Assembly: GCA_017430835.1 (NCBI GenBank)
Contig: JAFRMD010000020.1
Location: forward strand, 1 to 37,749
DNA length: 37,749 bases
Source of the DNA: Methanosphaera sp.
GTDB lineage: Archaea > Methanobacteriota > Methanobacteria > Methanobacteriales > Methanobacteriaceae
Direction: 5' to 3'
A model generated the notes under the pieces. It ran no database searches, was not told where the DNA came from, and saw only the letters and a program-made list of their open reading frames with translations. Positions 8,901-17,258 of the stretch are shown in pieces. Within the stretch, counting starts at the first letter, position 1. The number at the start of each line of letters is the position of its first letter. A program made the translations under genes and the position numbers.

Positions 8901-10663
8901 ATGAAACTGTGTTTAATGTATTTAAAAAGGATAGTAAAATAATTTTTGATAATATGAAGGATGTAAAAGTTGGAGAAAAAACAATCGTCAACGGTAAATT
9001 AGTAGATAATTTACTTAATCCAATAAATAATTCAGTAATAACATTATCAATTAATAATAACGCAGTAAATATTACTACAGGAAAAGATGGAAAATTTAAT
9101 TATGAATTTAAAACTGTACTTGCAGGAGATAATTATATATTCGCATACTTTGCAGAAACCAATATTTATAAATCAAGTTTCAATTCTACAAGCTTCGAAG
9201 TTAACAAACTAAATACAAAAATAACAATTACGGCTACAAATACAGTATTTAATCAGCCAAGCATGGTAAAAGGTCAATTAGTTGATGAAAAAGGTAATAA
9301 AATCATTAACACTTCAATTAAACTTTTTATTAATAATGATGCATATAATCTTGTCACTGATAATAATGGTGAATTTAAGACTCAATATCTTTCAAGTGTT
9401 CCAGGAGAAAATTATGCAATAGTGTTCTTTGAAGGAAATAATAATTATATCGATAGTTTAAATAAGACCCTATTTGATGTTGAAAGAATTTCTACAAAGA
9501 TAACAGTTACTGCTACCAATACTACCGTTAATAAGAAGTCACTTATCAAAGGAAAACTTATTGATATTAATGGTAATAAAATTTCGGGCGTAAATGTTAG
9601 CATATCAGTAGATGGAAAAATAATAGCTAATGTAGTTACTAATAAAAATGGAATATATTATTATAATTATATCGCTAAAAATAATGGTACTTATAAAGTT
9701 TTAGCAGTATTTACAGGCAATAAGTATTTTAAATCTTCCAATACAACAACTAAATTAGTTGTTAAAAGTTTATCAAAGATTAAAACTAAAATAAGTGTTA
9801 AATCATATACTGTTGTTGACGGTCAAAAAGTTACATTAGTGGCTACTGTTAAAGATTATAAAGGTAAATTAGTAAATACTGGTAAGGTAGTCTTTAAGAT
9901 TAATATGAAATCAGTTAAGGACTCTAAAGGCAAGACAGTTTATGTTGATGTTAAAAATGGTAAAGCAAAATTAACATTTACACCAGAGAAAGGATTGTAT
10001 AATAAAAATTCCGATGTTAATGCATTTTATAATGGTACTGATGAATATCAATCAGCAAGTAGCAATACCGGTAAATTATTAATGGTTAAACGTAATGCTA
10101 CAATTACTTTCACAACAAAAAGCATCAAAGCCAAATCATATGATACAATTACAATCAAAGTAAAAATAAATGATAAAAATGGAAGTAAAATTAAAGAGGG
10201 TAATGTTACATTCAAATTAAACAGTAAAACAATTGGAGTGGGAACCATTAAGAATGGTGTTGCCGTATTAAAATATAACATTAATGGCAAAACTGCAAAA
10301 ACCTATAAAATTACTACTGTTTACTCTGCATTAATGTATAACAGAGTTCAAAAAACCATTAACCTAGATGTTGTTAAAACACCAACAAAAATAAGTGTTA
10401 ATCCTATAAAGACAAGCAGTAAAACATTTACTGTTAAGGCAAAAATATTGGACAACAAGGGTAAATCAATTAAGAAAACTACAAAAGTTTCTATAAAAAT
10501 TAATGGTAAGACCTACGTTAAAGAAGTGAAAGTTTCAAATGGTAAAATAAATATCAAAGTACCAACAAAATTATCTAAAGGAACTTATACTTTAAACATT
10601 ATTGCTGGAACAAACGGTTATTACAAGGAAAGTAGAAAAAACACCAAATTAACCATAATATAA
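5960..10663 (+). CDS. Large adhesin-like surface protein: beta-helix plus seven Ig-like repeats
   Basis: A 1567-residue secreted protein. Residues 1-26 are a signal peptide (VSLLIVLIVGLSVVSA, cut before TDN). A Lys/Thr/Asn-rich spacer (~27-90) follows. Residues ~95-800 are a right-handed parallel beta-helix of the polymorphic outer-membrane/pectate-lyase style, recognisable by repeated GGAIY, NSxFxxN and LTINNS turns. From ~894 to the end there are seven Ig-like (Big-type) repeats with KGxLxDxxGNxI motifs. The last repeat (KAKILDNKGKS to the C-terminus) resembles the end of the secreted peptidase at 11950, suggesting a shared anchoring module. There is no membrane anchor at the C-terminus. 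Such proteins are typical adhesins of gut methanogens; the ligand is unknown. It stands alone, with a T7 tract after the stop. Confidence 0.88.
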   Translation: MISKEKIFFVSLLIVLIVGLSVVSATDNSTIDIKKVSHKEVVKTSNNMINKKTIEKNKITNNTKNVKTTQKIKNLTKKYNKNDKTSTQTVDTYNQLYDALTSDTDSDLTINLNKQTYKVTQCIELNDAIKNLNINGNGATIDGDNSFQFLNINHKSNIAISDLTITNCYKEGNGIDDVKGGAIYNAHSNLTLNNVNFTKNSVYNYPLIERIEEPRYYYTYFPVNATGGAIYTTNSNLTIINSMFSSNNATIELKNNNFNGYVLGGALYADSTYININDSIFDSNELYYTPENYNSFGEGSSIYTNNSNIKIYKSEFKNHNGFIGGVIHEENSVNWIDYSEFINNTSEYGEAALSLINTNSHIRYSNFSYNFGSSIYTFNSEDYLYNLDSKEHTFENQTVEHCLFLNDTSQDIGAAIYMFNVTLIVTHSNFTNCFCPYIAGGIYNGAGNLTINYTNFDNIGGNHTEVYETWGGFAEIGEVIFHEGDYLLIDNSNFTNNRGIMGVVASWTTGHSTGDNNILVNNCLFKNNTSISDGILVNSNGILLVNNTDFISNSLIPLEEGCGAIYTAYGNTSIFNTNFINNSINFTDKEGYENYVRFGAAIRAEEAIISINTSNFTNNSIYRKNIIQGYGGTANGGAVSAINTNITVSDSTFENNSAKTIESDGRSYESWGGAIYTEESNLKVFNSEFTSNKATRGGAIYCEQNLTINNSKFTANGVLGEIGYGGAIYINGNNFLVNNSFFTYNTASEYGGAIYINAFDSTILNSTFVNNMVYGEELPEGAAIFGYTKLNDSVFIKNDPYNFVIKEDKIYLDYLDEHMPDNAKVTIYLDESNDGTDYSLVVDQETGDIYIQDFKVDENNYLIKMVVTELPNSNLYSEGRYVNNIYYIQLPTTWVISVNASDVYVGEKTRINGSLYYLKKDGSKVYYSNNEIRLYINGTYITNTTTDKNGNYEFYYQANVIGQQEILVNFTGKLYIDSVTNETVFNVFKKDSKIIFDNMKDVKVGEKTIVNGKLVDNLLNPINNSVITLSINNNAVNITTGKDGKFNYEFKTVLAGDNYIFAYFAETNIYKSSFNSTSFEVNKLNTKITITATNTVFNQPSMVKGQLVDEKGNKIINTSIKLFINNDAYNLVTDNNGEFKTQYLSSVPGENYAIVFFEGNNNYIDSLNKTLFDVERISTKITVTATNTTVNKKSLIKGKLIDINGNKISGVNVSISVDGKIIANVVTNKNGIYYYNYIAKNNGTYKVLAVFTGNKYFKSSNTTTKLVVKSLSKIKTKISVKSYTVVDGQKVTLVATVKDYKGKLVNTGKVVFKINMKSVKDSKGKTVYVDVKNGKAKLTFTPEKGLYNKNSDVNAFYNGTDEYQSASSNTGKLLMVKRNATITFTTKSIKAKSYDTITIKVKINDKNGSKIKEGNVTFKLNSKTIGVGTIKNGVAVLKYNINGKTAKTYKITTVYSALMYNRVQKTINLDVVKTPTKISVNPIKTSSKTFTVKAKILDNKGKSIKKTTKVSIKINGKTYVKEVKVSNGKINIKVPTKLSKGTYTLNIIAGTNGYYKESRKNTKLTII

Positions 10664-10675
10664 TAACCTTCCTCC

Positions 10676-10682
10676 TTTTTTT
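10676..10682 (+). terminator. Oligo-T terminator after the adhesin gene
   Basis: Seven T residues follow a pyrimidine-rich stretch 12 bp after the stop codon. Oligo-T tracts are the usual archaeal termination signal. No hairpin is seen. Confidence 0.45.
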
Positions 10683-10763
10683 CATTTTATTATTTATCCA
10701 AGATTAAAACTATTTTTTTTCGAATAAATACAATTATATGTAATAGCTACTAAAATATTAATC

Positions 10764-11018
10764 ATGGATTTTGACATAATTTATGATTTAATAGTTTATA
10801 TGGATATACAAGATGAACATATCAAAGAGAATGATGTGCTTAAAAAATTGGATGAATATCTGGACACAACAGAAAATGAATATTATAATCAAAAACAATT
10901 AAGATTACATGATTTGAGAGGAAAAATTAATATTGATTCCTCATTAACTGAAAAGTATAGGATTGAAAAGTCATTATATGAGAATATTCCATATGTACTT
11001 GATAAAATTAAAGACTAA
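10764..11018 (+). CDS. Small acidic protein of unknown function
   Basis: An 84-residue soluble protein, mostly predicted helical by composition, rich in Asp/Glu/Tyr. No family is recognised. No ribosome site is evident before the ATG; a TATA-like stretch about 25-35 bp upstream suggests a leaderless or short-leader transcript. The next gene begins 44 bp downstream with a good ribosome site, so the two probably form an operon. It lies between the adhesin and the secreted peptidase but shows no secretion signal. Confidence 0.6.
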   Translation: MDFDIIYDLIVYMDIQDEHIKENDVLKKLDEYLDTTENEYYNQKQLRLHDLRGKINIDSSLTEKYRIEKSLYENIPYVLDKIKD

Positions 11019-11062
11019 TCAAGGTTAAATGTAAAAATTAATATTAAAAGGATGGTATTTTC

Positions 11063-11779
11063 ATGAGTACAAAGAAAACAACAATTACTGTTAATGAAGA
11101 GTTAATGGAAAAGAACAAGTTAAGGTTTTCAGATTTATATCTTACACAAGTTACGAAAACTAAATTGATAGGATTCATAGAAACGAAAGCAAATGATATC
11201 TACAGATCATTAGTAATTGGTGCATACGTTGTCAAGGATGAAAGTATTATAGAAATATCTGTCACGTCCTTTAAAATAAAAACACAAAAAACAATATTTG
11301 AATTAACAATTAATGAAAAAACATTTGACACTATTCACTTATATGCAGATTTCCTGGATAAAAAAATACAAAGTAATTCACAAGAGGAAATTAAAAGAAT
11401 TAAAAGTAAAATACCAACAAAGAATGGAAGTAATACGTTAAAACCATCAAAAAAAGTAGGAATCATAGAAAAATTAAATAATTCCATAGAGATAAAATCC
11501 AGCGTCAGAGAATTAGGTTTAAGGTTAAACAATACCAACATAGTACGCGGTTTTAATAAAGGAAGTATGCGTTTATTAACTGAAGTAACATCTGATGAAA
11601 TATTAACTGATTATATTACTTTACAGATTATTGCATATGATTCAAAGAATTTGATGATAGATTCAGTGAGTTATTCCTTTGAAGAAGAAGAAAAGGCTAA
11701 TGAAATAATTGATTGGACTATTATGGCAGATACTTCACAAATAAATAAAATTGTAATCAAAGCAGGATTATTTTTTTAA
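11063..11779 (+). CDS. Double beta-sandwich protein, paralogue of the gene at 17841
   Basis: A 238-residue soluble protein without signal peptide. It is related to the protein at 17841-18599: IYRSLVIGAYVVKDESII here matches LYKEVVVGAYMIKDNKVI there, and KLNNSIEIKSSVRELGL matches KLEKNIELGSSMKDMGL. Each half carries a GxI...Y..L.I.AY..K...I pattern, so the protein looks like two repeated beta-sandwich units joined by a charged linker (about residues 98-135). The pattern recalls FxLYD-type domains, but I am not sure of the family. The AAGGATGG ribosome site precedes the ATG. The partner upstream is the 84-residue gene at 10764. Confidence 0.7.
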   Translation: MSTKKTTITVNEELMEKNKLRFSDLYLTQVTKTKLIGFIETKANDIYRSLVIGAYVVKDESIIEISVTSFKIKTQKTIFELTINEKTFDTIHLYADFLDKKIQSNSQEEIKRIKSKIPTKNGSNTLKPSKKVGIIEKLNNSIEIKSSVRELGLRLNNTNIVRGFNKGSMRLLTEVTSDEILTDYITLQIIAYDSKNLMIDSVSYSFEEEEKANEIIDWTIMADTSQINKIVIKAGLFF

Positions 11780-11949
11780 AAATAAGAAGATATTCTTTAA
11801 TTTATATTTTTTCGGTATTCACTATTTTTTTAATAAACTTTTTAATAGTTTTAAGAGTTGCTAGCGAATTTCAAATAACAACATTTAAGAAGTATTAAGA
11901 ACTATATTTAAATATTATGTTTTAAAATTAAATTATAATAGTGAATAAT

Positions 11950-14118
11950 ATGAAAAATTTTAAGAAATTTTCAATTTTTCTTTTTATCATAGTATTATTA
12001 TTAACATTAGTGATTGGTGTGGCATCAGCTGCTAACACAACTAAAGTTTCAAGTCAAAAGAAGTTATCAAGTATTGATAAAACTTCTCAAATTGAAACAA
12101 AAAAGGTTAATGTTAATAATACAGATAATAAGAAAATTATAACAAAAAAGAAAACATTAACAAATGAAATTACAAAGAAAAATATTTCAACAGCAAATAA
12201 AAATCAGTCAAAGAAAACATCAACAACTACTAATGCAAAAGTAACAAACAAACTAAAACTAGAATTAACAGTTAAAAATGCTACAACTCCAGTAATCTAT
12301 GATACAGGAAATGAAACAGCTATTACAAAAAATATTACATTAGTCAATGGAAAACCGGACATATCCCAGCTTGGAATAGACTATGCATATGCTGATGAAG
12401 AAGGTGTATACACTATAACAAGTGCAGAAATATTAAGAGTCCGACAACTAGACAGTTACTGTCAACAAATATATGGATTCACACCAAAATACACATTCTT
12501 CAGAACAGAAAACTCAAACATCAAATACATTATCAGCCGTGAAAAATGGAATGTGATAACAAGATCATTAAGCAAATACCATGTAAACCAGGGCTTCAAT
12601 GCAGTTAATCCTCCATACAAACTTACAATAAATCTTTCAGGAAAAGTACGTTACACTCCAATATACTTTGATTACCAGGAATGGATTAATGGTGAAAGAT
12701 ACACTTGTGGACCTACATCAATGAGTATGATAAGTCAAGGATTAAACATATACAGTAGTGAAAAAAAACTATCCGGAGTATATGGAACTACATCAGCCTG
12801 GGGAACAGATGAAACAAGCATAATCAAGTACTCACCAAATGTAAACATGAAACTTACTAACATAGCAAACACCAAAGAATCAGTAAAAAGTGCACTGCAA
12901 GATGGATGTATGATTTTCTGGCATATAAGTGGACATTATATGGCAATAGCAGCATATAATAACGTTAATGATACCTTCCTTTGCTTAAATCCTAGTGGAC
13001 CAAGTCATAACATTAATGCAGTTCAATGGGCAACATGGTCACAAGTAACAAACACAGACAGACCACTTAAAGAAAACGGTTTCATGAAAGTAACACCATA
13101 CTACACATTAACGGATACGATAAAAGAATTTACAAAATTCTATTACTATAATATGGGTGGAAAATACACTGCACCTGCAAATTCACAGTATGCAAACACT
13201 GAAGACAATCCAAGCATAGTAACAATAGAAGCACCAGAACAAACAAGTACTTCAACAGTAAACACAAAATTCGAAATTAAATCATACCTAACTAGTAACA
13301 ATAAAGCAATTAAAAATGGAAGAGTATTATTATACTTAAACAAGAATTTAATTGCCTCACCACTAATAAGTAATGGAATGGCAAGCTTTAACTACCAGGT
13401 TCCAATAGCTTCAACAGACAACATAAAATTAACAGCAAAATATGCAAACACACAAAAATCATTCAAATCAAAGGCAGTAAAAATAACATTCAATCCAACA
13501 GTAAATGCAACATATACGAAAGAAGCAAAAATAGGCAGTTTAGAAACATTATATTTAAAAAAGATTACGGCAAAATACAAAGACAATGTTACATTTGATG
13601 TATATGTACAGGATGCAAGTGCAAACATTGTTAACGGTGGATACGTATTCTTTAAAATCAATGGAAAAACACTTACAAAAAATTCCAAAGCAGTAAAAGT
13701 TAAAGTAGAAAATTCCAAAGCACAATTAAAGTTTAAAATTCCTGCTTGGTCAGCTAAAAAGTACAATATTACTGCAATCTATTATAACAAAACAACAAGA
13801 CTAGAAAAAAATAACATTATATTAGTAAAGAAAACAGCCACAAAAATAGTAAACTTAACCAAAACACAGTCCAAAACAAAAGTAAGAATTAAAGCAAAAA
13901 TAATAGATCACAGAAAAAACATAGTAAAAAAACCATTAAAAGCAACAATAAAAGTCAACTCAAAAGTAGTATACAATAAAATCACAGTCAAAAATGGAAA
14001 AATTAACAAAGTGATTAATCTATCCAAATACAAAAAAGGAAAATACAAAATATCCGTGATTATAGCAGAAACAGGAATATACAAAGCTACAAAGAAAACT
14101 ATTAAGGTAGTTAAATAG
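11950..14118 (+). CDS. Secreted C39-like cysteine peptidase with C-terminal Ig-like repeats
   Basis: A 722-residue protein. It has a signal peptide (hydrophobic core then VASA, residues ~10-27), a Lys/Thr/Asn-rich spacer to about 115, then a papain-fold C39-type domain. Key residues by position: oxyanion Gln243, Cys253 in CGPTS, His329 in SGHYMAI and Asn347 in LNPSG. After ~420 come three Ig-like repeats, and the last (KAKIIDHRKN to the end) resembles the end of the adhesin at 5960. The role is probably cleavage of peptides in the pseudomurein wall or of surface proteins; C71 pseudomurein endoisopeptidases are an alternative relative. The ATG at 11950 is preferred over the GTG at 11941 because GTGA then serves as the ribosome site. 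The codon style changes after about residue 120 towards C- and A-ending codons. Confidence 0.8.
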   Translation: MKNFKKFSIFLFIIVLLLTLVIGVASAANTTKVSSQKKLSSIDKTSQIETKKVNVNNTDNKKIITKKKTLTNEITKKNISTANKNQSKKTSTTTNAKVTNKLKLELTVKNATTPVIYDTGNETAITKNITLVNGKPDISQLGIDYAYADEEGVYTITSAEILRVRQLDSYCQQIYGFTPKYTFFRTENSNIKYIISREKWNVITRSLSKYHVNQGFNAVNPPYKLTINLSGKVRYTPIYFDYQEWINGERYTCGPTSMSMISQGLNIYSSEKKLSGVYGTTSAWGTDETSIIKYSPNVNMKLTNIANTKESVKSALQDGCMIFWHISGHYMAIAAYNNVNDTFLCLNPSGPSHNINAVQWATWSQVTNTDRPLKENGFMKVTPYYTLTDTIKEFTKFYYYNMGGKYTAPANSQYANTEDNPSIVTIEAPEQTSTSTVNTKFEIKSYLTSNNKAIKNGRVLLYLNKNLIASPLISNGMASFNYQVPIASTDNIKLTAKYANTQKSFKSKAVKITFNPTVNATYTKEAKIGSLETLYLKKITAKYKDNVTFDVYVQDASANIVNGGYVFFKINGKTLTKNSKAVKVKVENSKAQLKFKIPAWSAKKYNITAIYYNKTTRLEKNNIILVKKTATKIVNLTKTQSKTKVRIKAKIIDHRKNIVKKPLKATIKVNSKVVYNKITVKNGKINKVINLSKYKKGKYKISVIIAETGIYKATKKTIKVVK

Positions 14119-14136
14119 TTTCCTTCAACCCCACTA

Positions 14137-14144
14137 TTTTTTTT
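14137..14144 (+). terminator. Oligo-T terminator after the C39-like peptidase
   Basis: A T8 tract begins 19 bp after the stop codon of the peptidase gene and before the convergent CPBP gene. Confidence 0.45.
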
Positions 14145-14194
14145 AAATTATTTGATATGTATTATATAAATGAGTAAAAAAAATAAAGGTTTTT

Positions 14195-14887
14195 TTAAAC
14201 CAATACCTTTGCACTCATAATAAATAAGTTCAAGAGCAGATGAACTATTATTGAAAGCAATAGATTCTTAGTTTTAAGGTAAGGATAGAGTTCAAAAAAT
14301 CCCCCAAAGCCTATAGCAAATATTGCATATGCTAATGAATAACTATTTGCATGGAAAAGACCAAACATGAATAGGGATACAATGGTACTTATTATAATGG
14401 ATGTTTTACGATTATGAGTATATTTATAAACAAGGTATAATACTAAAAGAAATACAATTGCTTTAAATAGTTCTTCTGCTATAATCTGTATGAATTGTGT
14501 AATTAATAGCAACCAATCAAGACTGTTGACAGTATTTGCACCACTTTTAAAGCCAAAAGCAAATATTAACCAAGCAAAGATAACTTGTAAAAACATGCAT
14601 CCAATACAACATAATATGACCAGCAATACATCATCTTTTTTAGGTTTTTTAAAGAATATGTTAAAGTTTCCCTTTAAACATATGGATAATGGTATGGTGA
14701 TTGCTAGAAATAATATTATTTCTTCTTGTCTATCATAAAACTTAACAGGACCAAAAATAAGGAAGGCAAATAGTATAATTGATATTAATAATCCTACTCC
14801 TTCTCTTTTGGAAAATAGTTTATGATCCCTGTAAAATGGAAAATCTGTTCCTTCTTCTTCAAATTCAAAATAATCATTTTTATTCAT
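14195..14887 (-). CDS. CPBP-family intramembrane metalloprotease (CAAX protease-like)
   Basis: A 230-residue protein with about seven to eight membrane segments. The family motifs are present in order: EELFK (Glu138-Glu139, with Lys in place of the usual Arg of EExxxR), FGLFHAN with the metal-binding His, and HLLLN near the C-terminus. CPBP (ABI) proteases act inside the membrane; in archaea their substrates are mostly unknown and may include prenylated or signal peptides. The N-terminus is acidic (FEFEEEG). A GAGGTA site precedes the ATG. It is transcribed alone and converges with the secreted peptidase gene. Confidence 0.82.
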   Translation of the reverse strand: MNKNDYFEFEEEGTDFPFYRDHKLFSKREGVGLLISIILFAFLIFGPVKFYDRQEEIILFLAITIPLSICLKGNFNIFFKKPKKDDVLLVILCCIGCMFLQVIFAWLIFAFGFKSGANTVNSLDWLLLITQFIQIIAEELFKAIVFLLVLYLVYKYTHNRKTSIIISTIVSLFMFGLFHANSYSLAYAIFAIGFGGFFELYPYLKTKNLLLSIIVHLLLNLFIMSAKVLV

Positions 14888-15050
14888 GAAATATACCTCG
14901 ATTGAAAATGATTAGTTAAATCTTGTTTAATCTTTTATTCTACTTTGCATATATTATTATCTAATCATTGTAAGGATTCTTTATTAAAGTAAAAAATATT
15001 TATACATCATTTTAGAGATTATTAATTAATAATTAATGGGAATGATTAAT

Positions 15051-15371
15051 ATGAGTTTAATTTTTCTATCATTAACAAATTTTATGTTACCCTCAGCATC
15101 AGCAATGCTATTTGATGGAACGCCAATAATACTTCTCGGATCAATAATATTGGCATATTTTACGCTAACTAATATAAACAAACATACAACAACTCAGGGT
15201 ATTCCATCAGTAGAAAAAGAACACAATATGAACATCAATACAGAGGACTATTCAAATCTCATATCATTTGATACTCAACCACAGAACAATAAAACAGAAA
15301 TTACTAAAGAAAACAGCCATAAAGAAATTGAAGATATTTCAGAAAAAGAGATAATATTCAATAAGATATAG
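15051..15371 (+). CDS. Small membrane protein with acidic cytoplasmic tail
   Basis: A 106-residue protein with two hydrophobic segments near the N-terminus (roughly residues 2-18 and 23-40) and a hydrophilic, Glu/Asn-rich tail. The first segment could be a signal peptide (SASA). The ATG at 15051 was preferred to the one at 15036, because GGGAATGATT then falls at ribosome-site distance. A TATA-like TTTATAC near 15000 agrees with a short leader. The next gene starts about 12 bp downstream and also has N-terminal membrane segments, so they likely form an operon. The family is not recognised. Confidence 0.6.
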   Translation: MSLIFLSLTNFMLPSASAMLFDGTPIILLGSIILAYFTLTNINKHTTTQGIPSVEKEHNMNINTEDYSNLISFDTQPQNNKTEITKENSHKEIEDISEKEIIFNKI

Positions 15372-15383
15372 GAACTGATGATA

Positions 15384-16076
15384 ATGGACGAAGAAAGTTT
15401 AAGTTGGAAAATATTTCATTCATTATGGATTCTAATTTCTTTTTTACCATTTTTTGGTGGTTTGGCCTTTATATGGATAGGATTAAGAGTAAACGAACAA
15501 AAATGGAAAATAGAAGGAATAATTTATTTGATTCCATTCTTCTTTATGCTTATTTATAATAAAGATATTGAAACAATAATACTTATACCAATTTTTGTAT
15601 GGATATTCTGTATTATAAGAGCCTTTATAGTATCTGGAGAATATCTAAGAAAACTTAAAGAGAAAAATAGAGCTAAAGCTGTAAAAGAAGTTTCAAATCC
15701 AATAAATATTAATCATAATCAAGCCAATCATCTTTCTTTTGCTGAAAATTCTTCAAACAAGATAACATTTAATCATAATAACCAACAACAAGAAATAAAT
15801 GAAAGTAATAAGATTGATTTTAAAGATGTAAAAGAAGAAGTAGATATTCCTATAATAAATATAGAAAAAGCTACAATTGAAGATTTAACAAAACTGCCCG
15901 GTATTACTACAACTTTAGCAGAAGAAATTATCAGTATTCGAAAAAGGAATAAAATTTATTCAGTAAATGATTTGAAAATCATCAAATTAAATCCTGAACA
16001 AATTGATTCGTTAACAAGATATGTCCAATTTTCTAAAAAGGCTAAACACTCCAATCCTAGAAGATTAGACATTTAA
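15384..16076 (+). CDS. Membrane protein with C-terminal ComEA-type helix-hairpin-helix module
   Basis: A 230-residue protein (start at 15384, or two codons earlier at 15378). Residues ~10-90 hold three hydrophobic segments. A basic then Asn/Gln-rich linker follows. Residues ~155-215 read INIEKATIEDLTKLPGITTT and continue through IISIRKR and VNDLKII: this is the ComEA-style repeat (xIN.A..eeL..lpGI....A..Ii..R), which binds DNA in ComEA. The protein ends NPRRLDI, a tail similar to that of the 17259 gene (RGRILDL). The module is on the cytoplasmic side if the first segment is inserted normally, unlike ComEA, which is extracellular. A DNA-binding or protein-binding role is therefore inference. 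Confidence 0.7.
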   Translation: MDEESLSWKIFHSLWILISFLPFFGGLAFIWIGLRVNEQKWKIEGIIYLIPFFFMLIYNKDIETIILIPIFVWIFCIIRAFIVSGEYLRKLKEKNRAKAVKEVSNPININHNQANHLSFAENSSNKITFNHNNQQQEINESNKIDFKDVKEEVDIPIINIEKATIEDLTKLPGITTTLAEEIISIRKRNKIYSVNDLKIIKLNPEQIDSLTRYVQFSKKAKHSNPRRLDI

Positions 16077-16081
16077 CATTA

Positions 16082-16089
16082 TTTTTTTT
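16082..16089 (+). terminator. Oligo-T terminator between convergent genes
   Basis: A T8 tract 5 bp after the stop of the helix-hairpin-helix gene, in the 20-bp gap before the end of the leftward zinc-ribbon gene. Confidence 0.5.
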
Positions 16090-16096
16090 CTATTTT

Positions 16097-17134
16097 TTAT
16101 CCCAGTACTTGTCCCTTGATTAAATTAAATAACATGTGTGGAGTAAACTTGGTATCATAATGTCTATCTCCAATATTAAATGATAATGGATTGTTTTTAA
16201 TACCTTCAATAATATAATCCTCATTATTTCTTGTAACGATTAAAACATCATCTAAGTATTCCATGGATCTGATTTCGTTATGGAATATTTGGAAAATAGG
16301 ATTTATGTCAAGATAGAACCTTTTATTCGTAATTACAAGCAAACCATAATAGACATTTGGATTAATGCTAGAATCTTTGGCTTTAATAGTAATGTTGTTT
16401 AATAAATAAATACCCCTTTCATCCCTATCAAACTTATTCATAGTATTGAAAAAGGTTGGTGGAAGAACTGGATTTGCTTGTTCTAGATTGTTTAAAAATA
16501 TTTTTATATCTTCATTATTTTCTAATTCTTTTTCTGGGTTAACATTATTAACTGTTTCATCACGTATTTCGTTGTTTGGTATTTGTTCTGTTATTAACAT
16601 GTCATCAATATACTTTTCATCATTTTCATCCTTAAAATCATTCTTTGTTTCAGGCATGTCATCATTTATTAGAGGTTCTGATGTTTCTTCATTTACATTT
16701 TCACTTATTTCCTCGTTTGATATATTCTCTTCTTGTTCTTTATTTAGAGCACTATTTTCATTATTTGGTTTAATTTCAAATGGAATATCCTTATCTTGAA
16801 TATCCTCATTTTTGGTATCATTTTCATTATCTGTTTGAATTGAGTCATCAACATAGTTTGTTTGTTTTGAATCTTCTTCATCTGTTGTTTCTTCTTGTGT
16901 TTTATTGTCTGATAAATCTTCTTTTTCTTCTTCATTTAATGTTTGAATTTTATCTTCATCTGATTTAATATCTAATGGAATACGAGTTTCTTGGATATCT
17001 TCCTTCAATGGCATATTCTGTTCATTATCTGGCTGTTCATCCCAATCATCCTTATTAAATTTAAATCCACAGTTAATACAGAAGTTACTGTTTGGTTTTA
17101 CCTTATATCCACATTTTTCACAATAATTATACAT
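16097..17134 (-). CDS. Zinc-ribbon protein with long acidic linker and C-terminal PH-like domain
   Basis: A 345-residue cytosolic protein. Residues 5-23 form a zinc ribbon (YCEKCG...FCINCG, two CxxC pairs). Residues ~30-215 are low-complexity and very acidic (Glu/Asp/Asn with repeated IQ, DIP and NEE runs), probably disordered. Residues ~228-345 resemble a bacterial PH/GRAM-type domain (YGLLVITNKRFYLDI, then MEYLDDVLIV). This architecture, ribbon plus PH-like domain, is common in archaeal and Firmicutes proteins of unknown role. Several overlapping frames on the other strand are shadows of the acidic repeats. It is divergent from the 17259 gene. Confidence 0.7.
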   Translation of the reverse strand: MYNYCEKCGYKVKPNSNFCINCGFKFNKDDWDEQPDNEQNMPLKEDIQETRIPLDIKSDEDKIQTLNEEEKEDLSDNKTQEETTDEEDSKQTNYVDDSIQTDNENDTKNEDIQDKDIPFEIKPNNENSALNKEQEENISNEEISENVNEETSEPLINDDMPETKNDFKDENDEKYIDDMLITEQIPNNEIRDETVNNVNPEKELENNEDIKIFLNNLEQANPVLPPTFFNTMNKFDRDERGIYLLNNITIKAKDSSINPNVYYGLLVITNKRFYLDINPIFQIFHNEIRSMEYLDDVLIVTRNNEDYIIEGIKNNPLSFNIGDRHYDTKFTPHMLFNLIKGQVLG

Positions 17135-17258
17135 TTTACTAAAACCTTTTCTCTTTACTAAATAATACTATATAATCTGTTGAATATAAGAATTTTCTAA
17201 AAAAATAATTATTTTATTCCTAAAAGATTTAAATATAATATTTTTCATAGAATTAGAT

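Noticed and set aside
12431..12441. GTCCGACAACT in the peptidase gene, resembling the TTGTCCGACAA palindrome
   Set aside because: It lacks the full left arm and is inside coding sequence for VRQLD.
16446..16968. Several Ser/Phe- and Leu-rich frames opposite the zinc-ribbon protein
   Set aside because: They are reverse-complement shadows of the acidic Glu/Asp/Asn repeats and have no ribosome sites.
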